Of a stretch of DNA of 64,000 bases, positions 56,488 to 64,000 are shown one piece after another. Under the pieces are notes generated by a model. The model saw nothing but the letters and a program-made list of their open reading frames with translations, ran no database searches and was not told the origin of the DNA. The stretch is from the NCBI GenBank assembly GCA_019722365.1, contig JADFUC010002380.1:1-64000 (forward strand), in the 5' to 3' direction. Source of the stretch: Lithospermum erythrorhizon (lineage: Eukaryota > Streptophyta > Magnoliopsida > Boraginales > Boraginaceae). The translations under genes and the position numbers were made by a program. Positions within the stretch are counted from its first letter, which is position 1; each line of letters opens with the position of its first letter.

Positions 56488-59400
56488 ATTTTATATGAGA
56501 TCAGAGTCAATACAGTTAGGATAAAAATCCTCTACCTTTCTCTTGTAATTTTCGAACCCTACCCCCTATACCATGACCGAAAAACCGCCCTCCACTACCC
56601 CTGAAGTCGCCGAGTCTGGTGGTAGCAATCCACCACCGGCTCCTGCGAACCCTACTCCTCTGAATATTGATCACAACTCTGTTTTATTTAAGTTCTAATG
56701 ATAATCAGGGTAATATTATTAGTACTGTTGTTTTTACTGGGAACAAGTATGATGATTGGTCCAAATCTTTTGTGTCTTGATTGCTCTCTCAGAAAATTTG
56801 ATTTTATCGACGTGGTCGTGTTGATAAACCCATCAATCGGGTAGTACTTTGGTTGTCGATTGACAACGTGTTCGCTTTCATGCTTGTTCAATGGATTTTT
56901 GAACACTTACTGACTCGCCCCTTCGTGAAGACTATACCGTATTTCGAGGAAGCACGCCCTATCAAAGGGATAGCACCGCAACGCCGCTTTGACGCTGGTA
57001 AGTGGTACTTGTAAGAAAACAATTGAAAATCGCCAGGGATAATGTAAGTAATCGCCAACATGTCCATTGGCCATTACTTTGAAACCGCAACTTCGGGGAT
57101 GAATTGGCCACGTATGATCCTATTCCGCCTTCGCAAGCGTGGTTTATGGTATTCCGTGACTGGACGAAAAAAATTCCAAATGTAAGTTAGGATAACGACA
57201 AGCTTCATTTACATGCTGGGATTTATGTTGAACGTTTCGGGGCATTACGATGTTCTTTTGTTATCTCAGATCTCTCTCTTCCTACACTCACGCGCTTATC
57301 ATGCCACGTCAAGCAGAGGAACAACTCCTGAGCCACTGCGAAAGTGCCCATGGCCACGGGCGACTAATCTCCTTCCCCAAAGTGGTCAGTTTAGAAACTG
57401 AGCACTCGCCTCCAAATGTAACCTTCGCACTTTTGCCATCATTCCGACATGATATACTTCATCTTGTTTCTCCAAACACGGTTTTTCCGGAAAGTGGGCG
57501 TGAGATCGTCCTTATGATCCGATTTCCGGGAAGCGAGGCTCAACCCGCCGGAAATCAACGCCCAAATTGACTTCCTGCAGTTTCTAACGACAAGTGGAAT
57601 CGCTCGGCAATTTACGCGCTACCCGTAGAAAGCAGTGCGGGTCCGGTGAATCTCGGTTGTTTATCGTGAGTAACTAGCTTTACCGACTCGGATTGGTTTA
57701 AATCGGGGCTATAATACTGGTAATTCGCAATGTTCCGAGGATCGCCTCACCTAAGACGTATTTTTCTAGTAATTGGATTATTGATACCGGGGCTTCGAGT
57801 CATGTCACGGGTGATTTGGCTCTTTTGTCTAATATTGTTGATATACATGTTTGTTCGATTGGTCTTCCCGATGGAAAAAATTTCTAAGCTATCAAAAGTG
57901 GCCCGTATGTTTGTTCGATATGATTTTTGAAAGATGCCTCAGATGTACTGCCGCTTGCCTACAACTTACTTTTTAAAGTCCCAATTAGTCGATAACCTGC
58001 GGATTGCTTGATTCAATTTACTAAGTACGTTGTATTATACAGACTACACCGGAGGAACCCGATTGAGCCTGTGAAGCAATGAATTGACTATACTACTTTT
58101 AAGACGGGACGGATGTCGCATGCGGACGGGAAGGTGTCTTCGCATTTCAGGGCATCGCAGACAAGCATCCTCGTACATCCCCTCGCATAAAAAGCGAAGT
58201 TCGCCTGCTATCTTTTTTTCTCGATTCATGCCTCGGCTTGTCGAATAAGGCTTATATCAGGTGTTATCAAGTCAAGCAGCTTCAGTGATTCTTTTGTTAA
58301 GAAATAACATAAGATTCTCAAAAGATTTTGAGTTGATGCATTGTGATTTGTAGGGTCCGTGATCACACTTATCTTCGTGCCATATTTCCTCAACTATCAT
58401 GATTATCATTCTCGTGTCGCTAAGTGGTTATTTCTTATTGAATGATAAAAAATTGAGGTTCAAAAAATATTTTATATTTTGTTATCGTTGATCGGCAATT
58501 TCAAATTCAAAGTCCAAAGATGTACCATTTGAACCGAATTTATGTGCCCTGATTATTTTTTGATAAATAATGGCATTATTTTTCAAACCTCGCGGTCGTA
58601 CCCCCAACCGTAATGGACGGGGCTGAACGGAAACATCGCTGTTATTCTTAATGTAGCTCGCGCTTACATTTCAAAGTTAATTTCAATGTATTGTTTTGCC
58701 TTTCGGTTTGATCAATCGCATTCTCTCATACCGATACTTATTCTATGTGCCTAATTATAAATTAATCATTTCACCGGGGTTGGCACAAATTTTTCTCGCA
58801 AAGCGTTAATCGCAAGTATTGAGCCTAAAATCGCTCAAGGCGAGGCCAGGTTCTTAACGGCGTAAGGCTATGAAAAAAAGGAGATTCAAGCCGGAGATAA
58901 CTTTCGACTCGGAGTAATGGAATCGCCAAAGTGAAATAAGCGATCTCGGTTCTCGTGAATGGTGACAAGACGGATCTTTCTCACTACTCTGGCCAAGTGC
59001 GGGCACTCAGAGTTACATCAAATGGACGCCAAGATAATGCTTTTTCTCAAGACGTGTGACTTGTCCGAGAAAGGTATACACGCGCCTCCCTCCGCTTCAT
59101 GAACGCCCCGGTTATGTGGTGTGAAAACTTCTCGAAAAGTCATCAGATGGGTCAAACAGCACCCTGGCGTTGATTTTCGAAATTAGCAATGCTTTGGAAG
59201 AGGTACGGGTTTGTTCAAATTCCATTTGGATTATTCGCTATTTTACTCGTGCGCGAAAGCGCTTACATGTTTTCAGTATGTCGATGATTTGATTATTTCC
59301 TCGAAATCTACTCCACTGTTGTTTCTATTTTCAAAGTATCTCACCATGTTTTCGCTACGGCGTGATCCGGGATTTAAGTTTTTTTGGGGGCCGAGGTTGC

Positions 59401-60289
59401 CTTCAGAGTCAAGAAGGGATATTTCTTAGTCAGTGGAAATATGCCCTTGATGTTATCGCAGGCTTTCAGTTTTACTCGGGCTAAACCTCTAGCATTTCTC
59501 GACGAGCAGAGTCGCTAAGCTTCCATCACAAGCTCTCCGCATGATTCCGAGCGCTATCGACGGTTGATTGGTCGTTTACTTTACTTATCTTTGAAGCACG
59601 CCCCGATCTTCTTTTGTTGGGTGGGCCACGCTGCTATCTCGCCTGTGACGAGCCACGCCAAGATCATCGGGTTACCACGCCGCATGTAAAGTATTTGGTA
59701 TGGTCAGTCTGCATGTGGTATTCTTTTTATCCGACAGGATCCAAAAACTATCCGGTTGGTACGATTCCTGACGACAAGCTGGACCAAATGACTAGGCGCC
59801 TTCGCGGTCTGTCAGCGTGTTTCTGGTCACCTCTTGCCTCTTGAAGTCAAGGCTAAGAATTTGCGGTTCCCGATCTTCTAAGTAGATGTCAATATCGATC
59901 TATAGTGCGCTTCATGCAAGGAAGTTGGAAGTGTTGGTTGGTTGTCTTTTGCTGCAGTTCATGCATAACATACGAATGCAATGGAGAGGTATTCTGCGAT
60001 GCTGAGTCGCCTATTTATCCCAAGATGTAACCCTAAGCCATGAGCATAATGTAAGATATCAGATTGACACATTTCTCGAGTGACAAAGGCTACTGGCTGT
60101 GCCAAGTATTCACATGTTTCATGTTTCTACTACTTAATCAATTCATGGATATTTTATCATGTCACCACGAATCACATGGGATATTTTACTAGCCTCGTAA
60201 GACGCTGAAGTTTTACATTTCTGCAATGGACATTTCCAGATTCCACGCTCCAACTCGAATTTACTGTGATTAGACCAGACAGCAGACAT

Positions 60290-60398
60290 TGTGTAGTATT
60301 ATTATTTTGGCTCGTTCTAGCTTAGTCCGCTAGATTTGTATATTGTAAACAATATATATTGTACGTGTGTGATGAATAATAATATTTGAGAGCTTACA
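60290..60398 (+). repeat. Right LTR of the second Copia element
   Basis: It ends GAGAGCTTACA, the expected CA terminus. The left copy has lost this end to substitution (GAGAGCTTATTA). Confidence 0.9.
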
Positions 60399-61460
60399 AT
60401 TAGAAGCTTCCTCACAAAGGAGCAATTGAATTGGTTTAAGTTTCATTGTGATGGGTCAAATGATTACGACAACAATTCGAAAAAACAGAGGTAGTGGAAG
60501 TTAATAGTTCATTTTGTGAAATGTGATCTACATCTAGGCTGCGCAATTAGCTGGGGAATATATAAAATATTAACAAATAATCATATTAAAAAGTACTAGT
60601 GTGCACCATATCAGTTATACAAAGCTCTTTTCAGACAAACCATACTAGTGTAATCCAACATACTAAAGTCTTAAAGGTTGGAACCAAAACAAGGTTTTAC
60701 AGAAGAAAGCAACAACATTTCCAATATTTAATGATGAAATTTTATACAAGAGTTGTGTAGTATGATTGGAGGGGTATTACAATAGACTTAAATCCAATAA
60801 CTAAATAAATGTTTATCTACCTTTAAATTATGAGGTGCCAATTGTAATGAAAGCTGTCGCAACAAAATGCACAATATGTTACAAGTAGAAAGTCGATAAG
60901 TAGTATTCGAATCGAAAGGCTTCACTACAAAAATGAAACCAGCTGTTAAGTCGAGAACTTTACCCCGACTTTCTGTGAACGTATTTCAAGTGAAAACCTA
61001 TATTATCAAGTATCATCTACTGCATAATGCTTTTGTCATTATTCAAGAAGTTTTACGATTTGCGCTATCACATATAAAGACGCAGAAAGCAGGATTTCAG
61101 ACTTCCTTATAAGATAAATAAAAGCATGCTATACGTCATCGAAATAAGTGACCCGGCATACACATCATTTCATTAATAAGCAGTTTCACATCGTGCCTTG
61201 CTCTGTTCTCTGCATATAACATTGTTGTCTACCAATTTAAATTACTTGGTTTATCACCACCTATCTTTAAGTGAACGATTAATTACATCAAATTTTAAAG
61301 AGTAAAATTATAATCTTTTAAAAATTGCTCAAGTGGAAAGTAATTATGGATATATCAGAAATCAGAACAAGAATCGACACAACATAACGAAATTGAAAAC
61401 ATTCTATCATGAATAGATCACACAAACACCAAATAGACAAAAGAAACGACAACACACTAC
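60399..61460. other. Intergenic, no gene recognised
   Basis: Only short random frames. CACTACAAAAATG near 60924 looks like a MITE end, but no matching right end was found. Confidence 0.45.
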
Positions 61461-63305
61461 TTAAATTTTTCCATCTATCAACCACTTAGGAATTGGCCAG
61501 AACAATTTTGAGAAATCTGGAATATATTTCAGATGCCCACGTTTGTTGTGTGATTTAAGATCCCTAAATCCCTTTAATTTCAAAGAATCATAACAACGAT
61601 AAAAAATTTAAACGCAGTCAAATGTGACAAAAAAAATTGCATGCCCCCCCAACGCGAAAAAGACATACGCCCCTGTTATCGCGATGTAATCCAAAGAATA
61701 AACCATAAGATCATTACAGTTCCCTTACCACTACCATATATAATTCAGCATTTTCTTGTCACTTCAAAAATCTCAACCACAAGTTCTCATCAACAAAGAT
61801 AAATCCCCTAAATTTTTCAAAAACAAAAACTATATTCTTCAATAATATTAAAGACCAAATATTATTCTAAGCATTTATTACGCTTCATTTCAATATTTTG
61901 TGTAATTCCGATAAAATTCATAGAAACATCCTATATTTATAGGCTAAACAAACTTATCAAAGCTAGACTTTTCCTTTCGCTTAAAATTGTCAAAACCACC
62001 TCAAATTAGGTCTTCCGGAACCTGGGTCGGGACTTACCAAGCTCCGATCTCTCCGAACTCTCTCGACTAAAAGTGTGCTTGGTGATAGGACTTGTCCTTT
62101 CCCGACCTCCTCCCGATCTTCTCCCAAAATCCCTCTATTCCACAACTAATTTGATTTCACCTCCAACATACGTTCACCGGTACTTAAGTTATAATAACAT
62201 GAAGCAAGACTAATATCCTCAACAATCTCATCCACCGAGGGTTCAACCGCTTCAACGTAGTCGTCATCCATGAAAGCAGATTGTAGGGCGAAAATGTTAG
62301 AAGAATAACTAGAGGAATTCGCAATGACAATGCCATTGTGTTTAGGGGAAGGCAACTAAAATGCATTCAACAACAATTATCACGAGCAATAACAAATACT
62401 TTGTCGTCAAAATATTTCCACCTCCTCCAAGCTGTTCTCTCAACATGGAACTTATGAACTCTACAGAAGGTGCAATAACTTGAATCATCACTGAGAAGTG
62501 ATTAAATTTTAATCGTTCCAACTAAAAAAAGATCAGCACAGCACTCGACAAAAAGAGTAGTTGTAACGAATGCCATCTGATGCCATAGGAGAAGTTACGG
62601 AAGCTTCTATAAAGTGAACTGACCACAGTTGCCCAAAACCCCAAAGTCTACCTTGAAACAATATGATATCCTTAAATTTATCATTCTTCACCTTCAGTGC
62701 AATCAATTGATTGTTTTCCAGTTTATAGAAAAAAAAATTCCCATTATTCTGAAAATCGCTAGAATTCTCTCTCCATAATGTTCAGTGGATGATATGAATA
62801 CAACTTTTTTGGCATCATGACCATTAACGAAACAAAAGCATTCCAATTGCAACTTATAGCCACAAACTAAATGCCGAAACTCAAAACCATAAACCTTCTG
62901 CAACTCCGTGATTTTATAATCACACAAGTTCAGCAGTTTCGGTATCTGAGGGTATCGGTTTGGATTGATTGGCAAATTACAGAGGGGGTCTACAAGACAC
63001 ATTTTGTCACCAACAAATTTCACAGCAATCACCCAAGAACCTGGATATGTTGAGGATGAGGCATCACTAACAAGTGGTTCTATACGATAAATGATGATCT
63101 GATAATTGAGAAGGGGTCTCTTCTACGATTCATCAAGGACAACTCCAGGAAATGGTAATGCCATTTTCATAGGAGTCGTCGATGCTCTCCATGAGGAACA
63201 CACTGATCGAAAACGACAAACGTTGCTGGGAGATTCAATGAGGCGATTCTTGATCATAACTAACAGTTCTTGTGGGAGAGCAGACCATGATAATTGAGGT
63301 GCCGT
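61461..63305 (-). pseudogene. F-box/DUF295 pseudogene (start codon lost, stops, internal gap)
   Basis: On the minus strand the family start appears at 63305 as ACG rather than ATG, followed by APQLSWSALPQELLVMIKNR and RFRSVCSSWRAS, a clear F-box. An in-frame TAG follows VVLDES. The DUF295 part then continues (LLNYQIIIYRIEPLV, WVIAVKFVGDKMCLVDP, LLNLCDYKITELQKVYGFEF) to about 62703, where the frame is lost. Two later pieces match the C-terminus of the intact neighbour: DISLASCYYNLSTGER near 62175-62225, and KLFWPIPKWLIDGKI ending at 61461. Those two pieces are about 590 bp apart, which may be an insertion or an unrecognised intron. The locus is not expected to make a functional protein. It is a paralogue of the intact gene at 55.1-56.3 kb. 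Confidence 0.88.
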
Positions 63306-63849
63306 GTTTTGTTGATTTCAGATCATGAGATGTAACAAATGAGAAAGTACCATGACAATTATATAGAAAGTGTTGCATCATCGATCATAGAGTAATATTA
63401 ATAAGGCCTTTGTGACGTTACAGTTAACAAGACATTAGCATTTAATAAGAGAGGTGAAGCTAAATAGTCTCTCTGCTATCACGGAGTAACTCAAAAGACT
63501 GTCAAATTGTACAGATTTTGACTGCCTCTACTAGATAATCCACACTTAATTCAGAAGCTAGTTCTTTTAACTATGATAGTATATGTCTACATTCAGGTCA
63601 TCAGTTATCCACTTATCCCAATAAGAAGTTGAAATGAGCAAGAGTAGCAAGGACGGGGATCTAAAAAAAATTGAAGTGATTATAGTAAACATTTAATTTT
63701 CATATCATATGGAGTCAAAAAAGTTTACATTCTCTAGCTCTTGGATAAATAGAAATGTAAAATGGTATTCATTACACTTCTATGCTTGTCATCTTCGTGA
63801 AGTGGTAGATAGTGTTGGAGTATCTAATTTTCACATCTGTGGGCACTAC
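63306..63849. other. Spacer between the F-box pseudogene and the next F-box locus
   Basis: No further gene is supported. The plus-strand frame at 63709-63933 overlaps the next gene's antisense and is rejected. Confidence 0.45.
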
Positions 63850-64000
63850 TTAGAACCTGAGATTGCCGGTTTCAATGTCGAAAACACCTGCATTATCAGG
63901 AACTTCATAACTACTCTCATCTATCATACCTGATCCGATTTCGAAGATGATGCAATTTCCTTTACAACCCAAGAAGTCCTCAGATGATACAGAGGAAGAC
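63850..64000 (-). CDS. F-box/DUF295 protein, C-terminal end only (cut by the window)
   Basis: On the minus strand the last 151 bases encode SSEDFLGCKGNCIIFEIGSG, then DNAGVFDIETGNLRF and a stop at 63852-63850. The G-C-K-G-N-C-I-x-F and G-V-F-D-x-E-x-G-N phrases are the usual end of DUF295 proteins. The gene continues beyond the window, so the F-box itself is not seen. It is the third member of the local F-box cluster on the same strand. Whether it is intact cannot be judged. Confidence 0.65.
   Translation of the reverse strand, partial: SSSVSSEDFLGCKGNCIIFEIGSGMIDESSYEVPDNAGVFDIETGNLRF

Larger units (their letters stand above)
56380..60398 (+). mobile_element. Copia retrotransposon with ~109-bp LTRs, decayed
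   Basis: Two direct copies of a ~109-bp LTR (TGTGTAGTATTATTATTT...GAGAGCTTA) bound the element at 56380-56487 and 60290-60398. The flanking 5-mers ATTAT and ATTAG could be a target duplication with one change. After the left LTR, GAGATCAGAGTC resembles the Copia primer-binding site TGGTATCAGAGC. The interior has gag from MTEKPPSTTPEVAESGGSNP (56572), including LNIDHNS and TGNKYDDWSKS out of frame. Protease (WIIDTGASSHVTGDLAL) is near 57775 and reverse transcriptase (VDDLIISSKSTP, then KYALDVI) near 59280-59460. The end of the RNase H region ends about HAPT near 60253. Integrase is not recognisable. Stops and frameshifts are everywhere. It lies between two F-box genes. Confidence 0.88.

Noticed and set aside
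57250..57570. 106-codon frame inside the second Copia element
   Set aside because: It lies between gag and protease remnants in a frame unrelated to Copia proteins.
60923..60940. CACTACAAAAA-type end of a MITE
   Set aside because: No matching inverted end or target duplication was found within the following kilobase.

Overview
The window is nuclear DNA from a flowering plant, very probably a eudicot. Genes have short GT-AG introns in AT-rich sequence. The families are plant-typical: a TRM/LONGIFOLIA-like protein, HMGB, PLATZ, a class I chitinase with a hevein domain, DUF241/BPS1-like proteins, mTERF and F-box/DUF295. Between them lie decayed plant transposons (Copia, hAT, CACTA, Stowaway-like, SINE). 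I cannot name the species.

Layout. 1-3.4 kb: a decayed, partly duplicated unidentified coding region, a tRNA-derived SINE and one orphan LRR exon. 3.5-6.1 kb (-): a TRM-like gene that lacks its expected C-terminal DUF4378 part. 9.7 kb: a complete SINE with a 16-bp target duplication. 10.4-12.2 kb (-): an intact seven-exon HMGB gene. 14.4-16.3 kb: a deleted, decayed Copia element. 16.5-17.8 and 26.7-28.1 kb: two arrays of the same degenerate ~130-bp repeat in opposite orientation, around a PLATZ transcription factor gene (21.8-23.6 kb, -). 29.0-34.3 kb (+): a 14-exon class II nucleotidyltransferase (poly(A) polymerase / tRNA nucleotidyltransferase family). 35.3-37.4 kb (+): an acyl-activating enzyme with one apparent frameshift. 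38.1-39.7 kb (+): a class I chitinase. 40.4-41.6 kb: a complete non-autonomous CACTA element. 44.6-47.2 kb (+): two tandem DUF241 genes. 47.7-48.8 kb (-): a single-exon mTERF gene. 48.9-49.8 kb: a DUF241 fragment split by an insertion. 50.1-53.3 kb: a decayed hAT transposase. 55.1-64.0 kb (-): a cluster of three F-box/DUF295 loci (one intact, one dead, one cut by the window edge), with a Copia element bounded by ~109-bp LTRs between the first two.

The genes do not form one pathway. Adjacent relatives (DUF241 pair, F-box cluster) reflect local duplication, and most irregularities come from transposition and small tandem duplications. The most unusual structure is the inverted pair of satellite-like arrays with related TATA-rich heads at their outer ends. 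I saw no rRNA, intact tRNA or CRISPR-like array. Exon boundaries were read by eye from splice signals, reading phase and family resemblance, not from transcripts.
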